From positions 1 to 35,587 of IMG/VR virus record IMGVR_UViG_3300042887_001094: 35,587 nt of DNA, one strand, 5' to 3'. The DNA comes from a virus. Positions 27,951-34,524 of the stretch are shown piece by piece. Positions within the stretch are counted from its first letter, which is position 1. The number at the start of each line of letters is the position of its first letter. The notes under the pieces were generated by a model. It saw only the letters and a list, made by a program, of their open reading frames with translations. It was not told where the DNA came from and did no database searches. The position numbers and the translations under genes are program-made.

Positions 27951-28358
27951 CTAGGTTGTAAGAATTTTCTCCAATGCATACTTCTCGCAGAACGCCGATA
28001 GGTCCATGGTGAAGATTGCTTCATTCTTCATGCCACGCACCTTATTGTCAAGGTTGCGGTGATCGTCCCAATCATGCAATGAGAATGTTTGTTGCTGCCA
28101 ATTGATAACAGCAATCTTGTGTTCGTTGTCTCCAATTGAATTTACCTGCAGTCCCCATCCAGTTTCCATATTCCATTGGTCACCAATCAATTGACTGATA
28201 GCAATGCGTGTCGCATAAGATTCATCTGTCCAGCGGGGACGGGCAGCAATGACAGCATCCGCTAATTTACCTAACATGTTATATCCAGCCCAGTGTCCGT
28301 ATAGACATATGGTGTCGCCTGCTCCGTCTACGAATACGTAGTTTGCTCTATCTCCCAT
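27951..28358 (-). CDS. Conserved actinophage protein (MGDRANYVFV type)
   Basis: This gene encodes 135 residues. The start MGDRANYVFVDGAGDTICLYGHWAGY is a pattern seen in small conserved proteins of actinophages and actinobacteria. It continues LADAVIAARPRWTDESYATRIAISQLIGDQ and INWQQQTFSLHDWDDH. It is mixed alpha-beta and of unknown role. AAGGCGGAAATATA precedes the ATG, which overlaps the upstream stop. Confidence 0.75.
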   Translation of the reverse strand: MGDRANYVFVDGAGDTICLYGHWAGYNMLGKLADAVIAARPRWTDESYATRIAISQLIGDQWNMETGWGLQVNSIGDNEHKIAVINWQQQTFSLHDWDDHRNLDNKVRGMKNEAIFTMDLSAFCEKYALEKILTT

Positions 28359-28585
28359 TATATTTCCGCCTTTTCTAGTTGAGGTACTTCTTCCGTTTTA
28401 TTTAATTCTACTATTTCTAGTGTTACTTTGTCAAGAGCCTGTTTATTCTTGTTTAAATGGTGGCTACAGAAGCTGAGCTCATTTGATGTAAGCCCTCCCA
28501 CTGTATCTACATCTGACTTATTAACAAATCTGATTATCCATTTAGCCTGAGCTGGACAAGAATCGCATTTAACCCACTCGCTCAT
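28358..28585 (-). CDS. DUF7455-like zinc-binding protein
   Basis: This gene encodes 75 residues. The N-terminus CDSCPAQAKWIIRF, then a Gly/Leu turn (GGLTSNELSFCSHHLNK), matches the C-x2-C...ELxFCxHHxxK signature of DUF7455, a small zinc protein common in actinobacteria and their phages. The acidic C-terminal helix is extra. It overlaps the neighbours in ATGA fashion. Confidence 0.7.
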   Translation of the reverse strand: MSEWVKCDSCPAQAKWIIRFVNKSDVDTVGGLTSNELSFCSHHLNKNKQALDKVTLEIVELNKTEEVPQLEKAEI

Positions 28586-28728
28586 ATCTTGTTACTCTCA
28601 ATCATGTCTGCTAACCTATCGAGAAGCCAGTTATCGATATCGTTAATATCAATCTCTCTTAACTTCTCCATCATTTCCTCACGGGCAAACTTATACCCGT
28701 CTTGGAATCCATCTTTATAGTCAGACAT
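28582..28728 (-). CDS. Small acidic protein
   Basis: This gene encodes 48 residues: SDYKDGFQDGYKFAREEMMEKLREIDINDIDNWLLDRLADMIESNKI. The start DYKDGFQDGYKFAREE is a common phage small-protein motif (Y.DGF.DG......E). ATGA overlap with the next gene and an 8-base overlap with the previous one support it. Confidence 0.65.
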   Translation of the reverse strand: MSDYKDGFQDGYKFAREEMMEKLREIDINDIDNWLLDRLADMIESNKI

Positions 28729-28960
28729 TAATCATCCTATCATATCTATAAGCCAATTCGTTATCGGCATATTTACTTTCAATAAGAACCTTAAGTTGGT
28801 GCTTAGATATTAATCTGCTCACCTTCTCAATGTTACCAGTTCCAATCTCGAAAGTCAACGCTTCTGCATTACATGAATCGGGATCCAGTCCGCCAACCTC
28901 AGCGTCCCATATAGAAAACTGGAACGCTTTGGCTGAAGTTGCTTTTAATTTATAGTACAT
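28721..28960 (-). CDS. Hypothetical protein
   Basis: This gene encodes 79 residues from the ATG at 28960, which overlaps the upstream stop (TAATG). A TTG start further upstream is less likely. The sequence YYKLKATSAKAFQFSIWDAEVGGLDPDSCNAEALTFEIGTGNIEKVSRLISKHQLKVLIE is mixed alpha-beta. No family is recognised. Confidence 0.6.
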   Translation of the reverse strand: MYYKLKATSAKAFQFSIWDAEVGGLDPDSCNAEALTFEIGTGNIEKVSRLISKHQLKVLIESKYADNELAYRYDRMINV

Positions 28961-29619
28961 TAGTTCCAATCCACATCTGTACTCTCGATTGTCCAATCGC
29001 CAACTTCAACATCGTTTCCGTAAGATGTTAAAGAAAGTTCATCACCAAGTTTGTAGTAGGCATCGAAGTTATCGATCTCATCAAGTGGGACTTGAACATT
29101 TACTTCAAAGTTAATAGTTCCAGTTACGGTAACTGTCTTTGATAATTCAAATCCAAACAGTTCTGCTACTTGTTGAAGCACTTCCTCTTTTGTATAATTA
29201 GGATTATACAGTTCAACTAGAAGTTCTTCTAACTCATTAACCTTAAGTTTAAGGCCAAGGTACAGGTCATCAGCACGGCGACCTTGTTCTAGGGCCCACT
29301 CTAAGTCAACTACTTTTTGAGTAATATACTCAGGTGCTTCGGGTTGTGCGTATGTCCCAGCAATCTTCTTGTAAGTTACAAGTAGATTAGGGTTATACTC
29401 ATTAGGTACTGCAGGTGTTACTGTTGCTCCATATGTTTCCATTATTTCCCTTTCGTTGGTTGGTTGTATTGTAACATCTCCGACTGACAGTAGTACATAT
29501 GGGCTATTATTAAGTGGGGTGAGAAGTAGCTTTTCCTCAGTCCCTTCTAAATGAGTAACCTCAATTAAACAGTCAGTGTCTGTATTTAAATAACTATACT
29601 TATTCCATTTTTCTTTCAT
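28960..29619 (-). CDS. Hypothetical protein with internal promoter and second start
   Basis: The frame runs 219 residues from an ATG in ATGA overlap with the upstream gene. It also contains, in frame, a full TGTCAG promoter and AACGAAAGGG leader before the ATG at 29442, which would give a 160-residue product starting METYGATVTPAVPNEYNPN. The C-terminal 160 residues include a helix pair (VVDLEWALEQGRRADDLYLGLKLKVNELEELLVEL) and a beta region (TVTVTGTINFEVNVQVPLDEI). Both products are plausible. The family is unknown. Confidence 0.65.
   Translation of the reverse strand: MKEKWNKYSYLNTDTDCLIEVTHLEGTEEKLLLTPLNNSPYVLLSVGDVTIQPTNEREIMETYGATVTPAVPNEYNPNLLVTYKKIAGTYAQPEAPEYITQKVVDLEWALEQGRRADDLYLGLKLKVNELEELLVELYNPNYTKEEVLQQVAELFGFELSKTVTVTGTINFEVNVQVPLDEIDNFDAYYKLGDELSLTSYGNDVEVGDWTIESTDVDWN
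29449..29489 (-). promoter_or_regulatory. Internal TGTCAG-type promoter
   Basis: On the - strand: TGTCAG (29489-29484), 10 bases, TACAAT (29473-29468), then AACGAAAGG (29457-29449) and the ATG at 29442. It lies inside the longer reading frame. Confidence 0.7.
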
Positions 29620-30353
29620 ACTTTAACCTTGTGAACACTGCATTCTGCCATAGCCTCTTCATCCTGCCAAGATCCTTCATTGCATTCAGAACAGAATTCA
29701 CCGCAACCCTCTTCGCAGTCTTCTATTGTGTCACAGGAATCGCAAGCATAGCACCTATTGCTATATTCTAGGTTTTCTTTTACTTCACCACGGACAATCT
29801 CATATTCCCCACCCCAACCTGTCTCTTCCTCAAATTCAAGGGTTAGTAGAGAGTTAGGAACTAGATTACTTAGTTTAGTTAATATAGTTACAGCAGGTGA
29901 CCAAGCAGTATTATATTTATATACTAACCAGTTATCATCACCTTTTGATTCATATTGAAGCAACTCAGTATCAGGATACTTATCACCGTCTGATACGGCT
30001 ACATCCCATTTGGTTCCCCAGTTAGTTGTATTCCATGAATACCAATCTTTAGATATCTTAGCCTTCTCGACAGATTTAGCAAACCAATCAGGGTCGTTGG
30101 TTACATCTATACCTGTTCTGTCAGGCTGTTGAACATATTGTTCCATTGTAATACCGTCTTGTAATGGAGAATGTATATTCCAAAACGCAAAAACAGGGTT
30201 GGAGTAAATAGATTCTGATACTTCCATTTTATTAGTTTCCATATTCCAACTGTCGTGCCATACGGTAAATGGTTCGTTAAGTTTGTCTTTGATAAAATCT
30301 ATCTCAGACTTTGGTCCTTGTATTGTTAATGTGTTATACACCCAGTTAGGCAT
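29616..30353 (-). CDS. Api92-like protein with ferredoxin-like domain (DUF1281)
   Basis: This gene encodes 245 residues from the ATG at 30353, set by the AACGAAAGG leader; the longer frame from 30407 starts upstream of the promoter -10. MPNWVYNTLTIQGPKSEIDFIKDKL is the signature start of the phage Api92/YubB ferredoxin-like family. The centre holds NPVFAFWNIHSPL and NWGTKWDV, also typical. The C-terminus is a Cys cluster (CYACDSCDTIEDCEEGCGEFCSEC) that probably binds metal. The function of the family is unknown. Confidence 0.8.
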   Translation of the reverse strand: MPNWVYNTLTIQGPKSEIDFIKDKLNEPFTVWHDSWNMETNKMEVSESIYSNPVFAFWNIHSPLQDGITMEQYVQQPDRTGIDVTNDPDWFAKSVEKAKISKDWYSWNTTNWGTKWDVAVSDGDKYPDTELLQYESKGDDNWLVYKYNTAWSPAVTILTKLSNLVPNSLLTLEFEEETGWGGEYEIVRGEVKENLEYSNRCYACDSCDTIEDCEEGCGEFCSECNEGSWQDEEAMAECSVHKVKV

Positions 30354-30359
30354 ATTATT

Positions 30360-30400
30360 CCTTTCGTTAATTAGCGCAATTGTATCAGAGTCAACTGACA
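30360..30400 (-). promoter_or_regulatory. TGTCAG-type promoter of the Api92-like operon
   Basis: On the - strand: TGTCAG (30400-30395), 10 bases, TACAAT (30384-30379), then AACGAAAGG (30368-30360). A TTGATA precedes at the -35 position, so here both kinds of upstream contact are possible. Confidence 0.75.
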
Positions 30401-30411
30401 TTATCAAGGAT

Positions 30412-30470
30412 TGCTGGGGCTTTTTTTATACATGCCGTAAAAGCTTATAAGTGCCTTCAGGTCTGGGCGC
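30412..30470 (-). repeat. Composite element copy 4 (divergent)
   Basis: Read on the + strand: TGCTGGGG, 16 bases, CGTAAAAG, 9 bases, then GCCTTCAGGTCTGGGCGC. Spacing is kept although the first block is degenerate. It lies directly 3' of the tRNA. Confidence 0.5.
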
Positions 30471-30476
30471 AGCTTG

Positions 30477-30550
30477 CGATCCCAACGGGACTTGAACCCG
30501 TAGCCTCTACCGTGACAGGGTAACGATCTAACCAATTAATCTATGGGACC
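30477..30550 (-). tRNA. tRNA-Asp (anticodon GUC)
   Basis: A 74-base cloverleaf. The acceptor stem GGTCCCA pairs with TGGGATC, the anticodon arm is TTACC-CTGTCAC-GGTAG with GUC, the T arm is ACGGG-TTCAAGT-CCCGT, the D loop holds TTAATTGGTTA, and the discriminator is G. CCA is not encoded. It reads GAC and GAU codons. No integrase is seen, so it looks like an expression helper rather than an attachment site. Confidence 0.9.
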
Positions 30551-30556
30551 AGACGT

Positions 30557-30574
30557 GGGGCCCTTTCGGGCCCC
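30557..30574 (-). other. Strong hairpin between DUF932 gene and tRNA
   Basis: GGGGCCC-TTTC-GGGCCCC (on the - strand the loop reads GAAA). No U run follows in the leftward direction, so it is more likely an mRNA 3' end or tRNA-processing barrier than a true terminator. Confidence 0.6.
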
Positions 30575-30581
30575 AATTTAT

Positions 30582-31589
30582 TTAAGCGAGGGATTTAACC
30601 ATCTTGAGAATTTTATTCTTCTCAGCAGTTAATACAGGGTCAAAGCCACTTGCCGAAGCCATTAAGGAATCGGAGTTGCCAGTTTTAGATGAGCGGTAAT
30701 AATCTAAACGCTCAGTCAATGCATTAAACGCACCCCAAGCGGTGCCCTTAATTGCGGTATTAGTTGGTGAATTATGATACAGGTCATCGATAACCACAAC
30801 TTTATTTTCCCAACGAGTTAGAGCAGCCTTAGTTGCCTCTTCAGGTTTAGGATATAGATTGCGAATCAAATCTGAGAATTGCTTATCAGTAATTGATTGC
30901 TTGAATAACTCTTCAGCCTGCTTTTGAAATTCATCAGCATAGGCAAATGTTAATCCCAATGCTTGACGGGCTTGAACAATTCTGCCCTCGGCGGTTTGGG
31001 TATGGCGAATCTTGAATGATTGTTTAGCACCCTTCATAGCAAGATTAAGAGTGTTTTGGCATACAACACGAACAGGTGTGATTGCTGCTTGAACAGCCAC
31101 TGAGCCATCGTGTGATGTCCAGACAATTAAATATAACTTAGTTTTATCGTTAACACCTTGTGGGTCTAATACGATTTCACGAGGAATATCTAATGAGCCA
31201 AATACAACTTTGCCCTTTTTAATTGAGCCAGCGGATTCCCATTTAGCAGCATCATTGTCTAATACATTATCAGCAAATGCGAATAACTCTTCATTTTGAA
31301 CAGTCTTATATCGCTTACCAACTACTGACAAAACATCGGTGCCTTGATCGAATGGGTTATCACGAATTACATAGAAATTATCTGATGTATTTCTCCATGT
31401 GTTTGGGATATGATCTGCAACATCTGACAAGCGGACATTCCAGTTATTTAACTTTGCTTCTTCAAGCATAGTTGCGGTGCTTACCTTCTCATCTTGAGAG
31501 AAGATACGATTTGCAAGATTGTGCCAAGCAGGTGCGCCACGCAGCGCAAATGCTACTTTGCCATCTTGCTCTTCTAGGTTGTGAGCCAT
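30582..31589 (-). CDS. DUF932 family phage/plasmid protein
   Basis: This gene encodes 335 residues of the TIGR03299/DUF932 type: an N-terminal GAPAWHNLANRIF, then NFYVIRDNPF.....VLSVVGKRYKTVQNEELFAFAD, ESAGSIKKGKVVFGSLDIP, VWTSHDGSVAVQAAITPVRVVCQNTLNLAM (the family's best-known block) and a C-terminal TAWGAFNALTERLDYYRS. It is widespread in phages and plasmids; the role is unknown, perhaps DNA-related. It has its own TGTCAG promoter. Confidence 0.9.
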   Translation of the reverse strand: MAHNLEEQDGKVAFALRGAPAWHNLANRIFSQDEKVSTATMLEEAKLNNWNVRLSDVADHIPNTWRNTSDNFYVIRDNPFDQGTDVLSVVGKRYKTVQNEELFAFADNVLDNDAAKWESAGSIKKGKVVFGSLDIPREIVLDPQGVNDKTKLYLIVWTSHDGSVAVQAAITPVRVVCQNTLNLAMKGAKQSFKIRHTQTAEGRIVQARQALGLTFAYADEFQKQAEELFKQSITDKQFSDLIRNLYPKPEEATKAALTRWENKVVVIDDLYHNSPTNTAIKGTAWGAFNALTERLDYYRSSKTGNSDSLMASASGFDPVLTAEKNKILKMVKSLA

Positions 31590-31594
31590 TTTAT

Positions 31595-31638
31595 CCTTTC
31601 GTTTGGTTGAATGCTTATTCTAACATAGTCCACTGACA
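31595..31638 (-). promoter_or_regulatory. TGTCAG-type promoter of the DUF932 gene
   Basis: On the - strand: TGTCAG (31638-31633), 10 bases, TAGAAT (31622-31617), then AACGAAAGG (31603-31595). TAGACA lies at the -35 position. Confidence 0.75.
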
Positions 31639-31662
31639 TTGTCTATCTTATCTTACTTTAAT

Positions 31663-31721
31663 TTTCAGGAGTTTTCCACACATATCCGTAAAGCTGTGGA
31701 TAACCCCCCAGCTCTGCGGGC
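31663..31721 (-). repeat. Composite element copy 5, with two DnaA-box-like sites
   Basis: Read on the + strand: TTTCAGGA, 16 bases, CGTAAAG, 9 bases, then ACCCCCCAGCTCTGCGGGC. It contains TTTTCCACA (31672-31680) and TGTGGATAA (31695-31703), both good matches to DnaA boxes. Confidence 0.7.
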
Positions 31722-31731
31722 AGGGGAAGAT

Positions 31732-31755
31732 GGGCCAGGGATTTGGACCTGGCCC
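31732..31755 (-). terminator. Hairpin after the 31763 gene
   Basis: GGGCCAGG-GATTTGGA-CCTGGCCC is a perfect 8-base-pair stem just past the stop of the 31763 gene. The following - strand bases are ATCTTCCCC, a weak tail. Confidence 0.6.
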
Positions 31756-31762
31756 AAGATTA

Positions 31763-31978
31763 TTATTTAATTAATTCTCTAACATCCATAGGATAAAAAG
31801 ATGCTGCAGTTTTCTTTTTCTTTATTTGATCATATACATATGCTTTAACATTACCATTAAATTTTGGCAAATGAGAAAATACAATTTTAGATAAGCCATC
31901 ACGCTCTATGTTTTCATCTGAGTAAATAGTTAAATCGTTAGCTTTTACTTCATCATAGATTTCTATTCTATAACGCAT
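31763..31978 (-). CDS. Hypothetical protein
   Basis: This gene encodes 71 residues: RYRIEIYDEVKANDLTIYSDENIERDGLSKIVFSHLPKFNGNVKAYVYDQIKKKKTAASFYPMDVRELIK. It is a beta-rich, basic protein. Its leader is TACAAAAGGAAACAA, a diverged form of the AACGAAAGG block, and its promoter has TTAAAAT but no TGTC(A/G)G box, so it may lie outside the regulon. Confidence 0.65.
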   Translation of the reverse strand: MRYRIEIYDEVKANDLTIYSDENIERDGLSKIVFSHLPKFNGNVKAYVYDQIKKKKTAASFYPMDVRELIK

Positions 31979-32016
31979 TTGTTTCCTTTTGTAGTAGGGA
32001 TAACTATTTTAACATA

Positions 32017-32041
32017 GGGGGCTAGATTTTGTCTAGCCCCC
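32017..32041 (-). terminator. Strong hairpin after the 32049 gene
   Basis: GGGGGCTAGA-TTTTG-TCTAGCCCCC is a perfect 10-base-pair stem between the 32049 stop and the -10 of the next gene. The - strand bases after it are TATGTTAAAAT. It is symmetrical enough to work in both directions. Confidence 0.7.
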
Positions 32042-32048
32042 CTTATTA

Positions 32049-32474
32049 TTACAAGTATCTTGCGATAGCGTTGTAAGTAGAAGTGCTAACCACTTCCTCA
32101 TCGGTCATTTTGAGAATACGGATAGCGTTTTCCATTTCATCTGCCATCTCATTGTAAGTATGGCGGTGGATTTCCTCATAGTCCTTTTCAGGCTCTTTAG
32201 GGAAGTCTTTGCCATCTGTTGTTATATCAAAATCAACATTTAGCGTTTTGTTGTAAGAACGATAGTTGGTGCGAAGGTTCTCAGCCTTTGTGAAATTAGC
32301 AATAGCCCACTTGCCGATTTCTTTCTGCCAAGCCTCTTTCTTTTTTGAGAACTTAGCATCGTTCTCGTCTTGCTTTGCGTAGTCAGCCTTTAGTTTGGCT
32401 AACCTTGTTTCTAAGGCTTTGATAACCTTAGCAGTAGGTATTTTTACCTGTATTGCTTTACCGCTTCTTGCCAT
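32049..32474 (-). CDS. Hypothetical coiled-coil protein
   Basis: This gene encodes 141 residues. The N-terminal half is a basic coiled coil (IPTAKVIKALETRLAKLKADYAKQDENDAKFSKKKEAWQKEIGKWA). The second half is polar (YRSYNKTLNVDFDITTDGKDFPKEPEKDYEEIHRH), ending in helices. The W-containing helix pair followed by a D/E-rich segment occurs in other actinophage early proteins, but the function is unknown. It has a TGTCGG promoter and the AACGAAAGGAAA leader. Confidence 0.7.
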   Translation of the reverse strand: MARSGKAIQVKIPTAKVIKALETRLAKLKADYAKQDENDAKFSKKKEAWQKEIGKWAIANFTKAENLRTNYRSYNKTLNVDFDITTDGKDFPKEPEKDYEEIHRHTYNEMADEMENAIRILKMTDEEVVSTSTYNAIARYL

Positions 32475-32482
32475 TTGTGTTT

Positions 32483-32535
32483 CCTTTCGTTAGGTGGGTT
32501 TATTATAGCGGATACCACCGACAAGCGGTATCCGC
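32483..32535 (-). promoter_or_regulatory. TGTCGG-type promoter overlapping a terminator hairpin
   Basis: On the - strand: TGTCGG (32523-32518), 10 bases, TATAAT (32507-32502), then AACGAAAGG (32491-32483). The box sits in the loop of the inverted repeat GCGGATACC (32508-32516) / GGTATCCGC (32527-32535), which ends directly at the -10. Confidence 0.75.
32508..32535 (-). terminator. Hairpin after the 32543 gene
   Basis: GCGGATACC / GGTATCCGC, 9 base pairs, loop of 10. It follows the 32543 stop and is followed by TATAATAAA, the next promoter's -10, so one sequence serves as an RNA 3' end and as promoter DNA. Confidence 0.6.
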
Positions 32536-32542
32536 ATTATGA

Positions 32543-32695
32543 TTAGTTAGTTAGACTTGTCCAACGCTCTTTACCTTCTACATCAAGTAGAATACGACTT
32601 ACACCGCTTGGGTGGTTGTCTATTGCTTTGATAACACCGACAACATTACTTGTTGTGGTTGTATAGGTCTGTCCGACCTCTAGTGTTTGGTTCAT
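32543..32695 (-). CDS. Small beta-rich protein
   Basis: This gene encodes 50 residues: NQTLEVGQTYTTTTSNVVGVIKAIDNHPSGVSRILLDVEGKERWTSLTN. The pattern L.VGQTYTT..S.V.G.I..I..HP.G..R..LDV.G..RWT.L is a neat SH3-like small barrel. It begins with the leader AACGAAAGGAAACAA and a TGTCGG promoter. Both flanks and the clean frame support it. Confidence 0.7.
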   Translation of the reverse strand: MNQTLEVGQTYTTTTSNVVGVIKAIDNHPSGVSRILLDVEGKERWTSLTN

Positions 32696-32701
32696 TTGTT
32701 T

Positions 32702-32740
32702 CCTTTCGTTAGGGGTTTATTATAGCACCAGCCACCGACA
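32702..32740 (-). promoter_or_regulatory. TGTCGG-type promoter
   Basis: On the - strand: TGTCGG (32740-32735), 10 bases, TATAAT (32724-32719), then AACGAAAGG (32710-32702) before the ATG at 32695. Confidence 0.75.
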
Positions 32741-33007
32741 TTATTCGGCTTCAGGTAGCCACGCTTCTAGGTGATGAGCCTCAATTATTGCTGAGGCGGG
32801 AGATGAGGTCTGACCTCTCCATGACACTCCCTCAGGTAGTTTAATTAACTTATCATAGTCCTCCTCATAGTAAGCATCAATAGCATCAATACATGGTTCT
32901 ACCATAGATGCGGGTACGGGTGGATAATGATTATTTCTTAGATGAAGTAGAATTGCTTGGTCTAAGTCAAAACTCTCCGCTAAGTCTAATGCTGTGTTAT
33001 ATCCCAT
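32741..33007 (-). CDS. Hypothetical protein
   Basis: This gene encodes 88 residues: GYNTALDLAESFDLDQAILLHLRNNHYPPVPASMVEPCIDAIDAYYEEDYDKLIKLPEGVSWRGQTSSPASAIIEAHHLEAWLPEAE. The motif HLRNNHYPPVP..M...C..AI.A...ED......LPEGV..RG....A..IIE.HHLEAWL is compact and looks like a conserved actinophage early protein. Its leader has the longest match (14 bases) to the candidate small RNA. Confidence 0.7.
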   Translation of the reverse strand: MGYNTALDLAESFDLDQAILLHLRNNHYPPVPASMVEPCIDAIDAYYEEDYDKLIKLPEGVSWRGQTSSPASAIIEAHHLEAWLPEAE

Positions 33008-33013
33008 TGTTTT

Positions 33014-33057
33014 CCTTTCGTTGGTGTTGGGCTAGATTATACTCTAGCCCACTGACA
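33014..33057 (-). promoter_or_regulatory. TGTCAG-type promoter with palindrome over the -10
   Basis: On the - strand: TGTCAG (33057-33052), 10 bases, TATAAT (33041-33036), then AACGAAAGG (33022-33014). The -10 lies inside a perfect inverted repeat GGGCTAGA-TTATAC-TCTAGCCC (33029-33050), a likely operator. Confidence 0.75.
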
Positions 33058-33318
33058 TTATACTAAGGCTAGGATAGCGCTAGAAGCATATTGGTTTGCG
33101 TCTGCTAATTTATTTTCTATTTCAGAGCGTGTCATTTTAGCAGGGTCACCAATAAGGTGTTTTACCATGCGAATATTTTCGATAGTAAAAACTCCTTTAG
33201 GTAATTTTTCTATCTTGGAATAAAACTCTCCATCAGGGTTAATTAAAGACAAAAAATCCACTCCATTTACGGAGAAAGGATATTTAACCCAGTTAGTTGT
33301 ATCTAGTATTGTTTCCAT
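33058..33318 (-). CDS. Hypothetical protein
   Basis: This gene encodes 86 residues: an aromatic beta start (TTNWVKYPFSVNGVDFLSLINPDGEFYSKIEKLPKGVFTIENIRMVKHLIGDPAKMTRSEIENKLADANQYASSAILALV) followed by helices. KMTRSEIENKLADA resembles a small helix-turn-helix or LEM-type packing, not a firm family. It has the AACGAAAGGAAACAA leader and a TGTCAG promoter. Confidence 0.65.
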   Translation of the reverse strand: METILDTTNWVKYPFSVNGVDFLSLINPDGEFYSKIEKLPKGVFTIENIRMVKHLIGDPAKMTRSEIENKLADANQYASSAILALV

Positions 33319-33324
33319 TTGTTT

Positions 33325-33364
33325 CCTTTCGTTATTTATGGAATTATATCAGTTCTAACTGACA
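33325..33364 (-). promoter_or_regulatory. TGTCAG-type promoter
   Basis: On the - strand: TGTCAG (33364-33359), 10 bases, TATAAT (33348-33343), then AACGAAAGG (33333-33325) before the ATG at 33318. Confidence 0.75.
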
Positions 33365-33386
33365 TTTATTACAACACGCCCATATT

Positions 33387-33448
33387 TTCCAGGGTGATTT
33401 ATCTCACATCCTTAAAGACACGCCCGACCCCGCAGCTCTGTGGGCGCC
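33387..33448 (-). repeat. Composite element copy 6
   Basis: Read on the + strand: TTCCAGGG, 16 bases, CTTAAAG, 9 bases (ACACGCCCG), then ACCCCGCAGCTCTGTGGGC and GCC. It is nearly identical to copy 7 from the CTTAA block onward. Confidence 0.75.
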
Positions 33449-33548
33449 AGCGGCGTTATTTAAATAAAAAATAAAAAAATAATATAAATGGGGCCACCAA
33501 TATTATGGATAGCAGGGCCCCAAATATTTCACCTAACGCAAACGCCAT

Positions 33549-34268
33549 TTATTTTTTACTCGCAGAAAATCTTATATCTGCTTTACCATAAACACACAAT
33601 CCGCAAGATACGCAGGCAGAGCCGTTAGCAGATATTAATGGAATTTGTTTATTATTTTCAGGACATTTAGCGCCAGGCTTACCAATTAATTCTTTCATGG
33701 TATTTTCTGTAACCGCAAAAGTTTTTCCTAGATAAGCCAATCTAATTTTAGTACCAGTCTTACGCAGATCATGCGCTATATCTTTATTCTCATCATCTGT
33801 TGAATAATAAAGAGATAGGTTTTCAATACTGTCAAGGATGAGGGCGGCAGACTTAACTCGTGTATACACCCAGAATTGAATATCGGAATTATTATTAATT
33901 ACCGTCTTCCATGCAATGGCATAAGTATCATTAAAGAAATCGCCGTCCCAGTGGATACGGAATAATAATTTAGCATTTTTCTTTTCACAATCTTTTCTAA
34001 AATCATTAATCATATTACCTAATAAATCCACCATGGTGTCATGATCAGCGTCTTTAAGTAAATTCCAATTGTGCATTAAAACATTCTTAACACCCTTATA
34101 TAATTTTTCTAATTTACCCGCATAACATACGCTTTCGCATATGCTAGTAGCGCCAGGACATGAGAATGCCTTGCCCGCAGGCAGGCCGAATGTATTAGCA
34201 ATAGCAGGAGTTTTACCATTCTTAGCGACAAGGTTAGCAACCTTGCGATCATTAGATCTTTTTAACAT
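33549..34268 (-). CDS. GP88-family phage protein
   Basis: This gene encodes 239 residues. The start at 34268 is set by a promoter -10 only 7 bases upstream; a longer frame to 34343 would read through that promoter. KAFSCPGATSICESVCYAG, LFRIHWDGDFFNDTYAIAWKTVI, IQFWVYTRV and a C-terminal cluster (AKCPENN...ACVSCGLCVYG) match the actinophage gene product 88 family (PF17338). Cys groups at both ends suggest a metal or Fe-S centre. The function is unknown. Confidence 0.85.
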   Translation of the reverse strand: MLKRSNDRKVANLVAKNGKTPAIANTFGLPAGKAFSCPGATSICESVCYAGKLEKLYKGVKNVLMHNWNLLKDADHDTMVDLLGNMINDFRKDCEKKNAKLLFRIHWDGDFFNDTYAIAWKTVINNNSDIQFWVYTRVKSAALILDSIENLSLYYSTDDENKDIAHDLRKTGTKIRLAYLGKTFAVTENTMKELIGKPGAKCPENNKQIPLISANGSACVSCGLCVYGKADIRFSASKK

Positions 34269-34275
34269 GGGAGTA

Positions 34276-34297
34276 ATTATAGCAGCGGGGACCGACA
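34276..34297 (-). promoter_or_regulatory. TGTCGG-type leaderless promoter of the GP88 gene
   Basis: On the - strand: TGTCGG (34297-34292), 10 bases, TATAAT (34281-34276), then 7 bases to the ATG at 34268. There is no AACGAAAGG leader, so this gene would escape the candidate small RNA while sharing the promoter class. Confidence 0.7.
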
Positions 34298-34453
34298 TTA
34301 CAAATCCCCCATTTCTACATCGGCCATGCGTGTCATAGCCCAATCTTGAGCTAAATCCCGATCATACACGGCCATTCCTTCGGTAGAATAACCACGGGCA
34401 CAAATTGTGCAAATAGAATGGTTAGTGCAGTAGCATGAGTTTACATCGTTCAT
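34298..34453 (-). CDS. Small Cys-rich protein
   Basis: This gene encodes 51 residues from the ATG at 34453 (leader AACGAAAGGTCAACTT). The sequence NDVNSCYCTNHSICTICARGYSTEGMAVYDRDLAQDWAMTRMADVEMGDL has four Cys and a His in CYC..H..C..C, a small zinc site. A longer frame to 34504 is rejected because the promoter lies inside it. Confidence 0.7.
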   Translation of the reverse strand: MNDVNSCYCTNHSICTICARGYSTEGMAVYDRDLAQDWAMTRMADVEMGDL

Positions 34454-34460
34454 AAGTTGA

Positions 34461-34503
34461 CCTTTCGTTGGGTGAATTGATATTATACCTAACACGGCTG
34501 ACA
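34461..34503 (-). promoter_or_regulatory. TGTCAG-type promoter
   Basis: On the - strand: TGTCAG (34503-34498), 10 bases, TATAAT (34487-34482), then AACGAAAGG (34469-34461) before the ATG at 34453. Confidence 0.75.
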
Positions 34504-34524
34504 TTTATTTGAAAACACCCAGTT

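Noticed and set aside
29758-29958. A + strand frame of 66 codons
   Set aside because: It lies wholly inside the Api92-like gene on the - strand and lacks a ribosome site.
30477-30550. tRNA-Asp as an integration site
   Set aside because: No integrase, excisionase or direct repeat of the tRNA end is visible in the window.
31672-31703. Replication origin at the two DnaA-box-like sites
   Set aside because: Two boxes within one copy of a dispersed element are not enough; there is no cluster and no clear unwinding region. Kept only as a note on that element.
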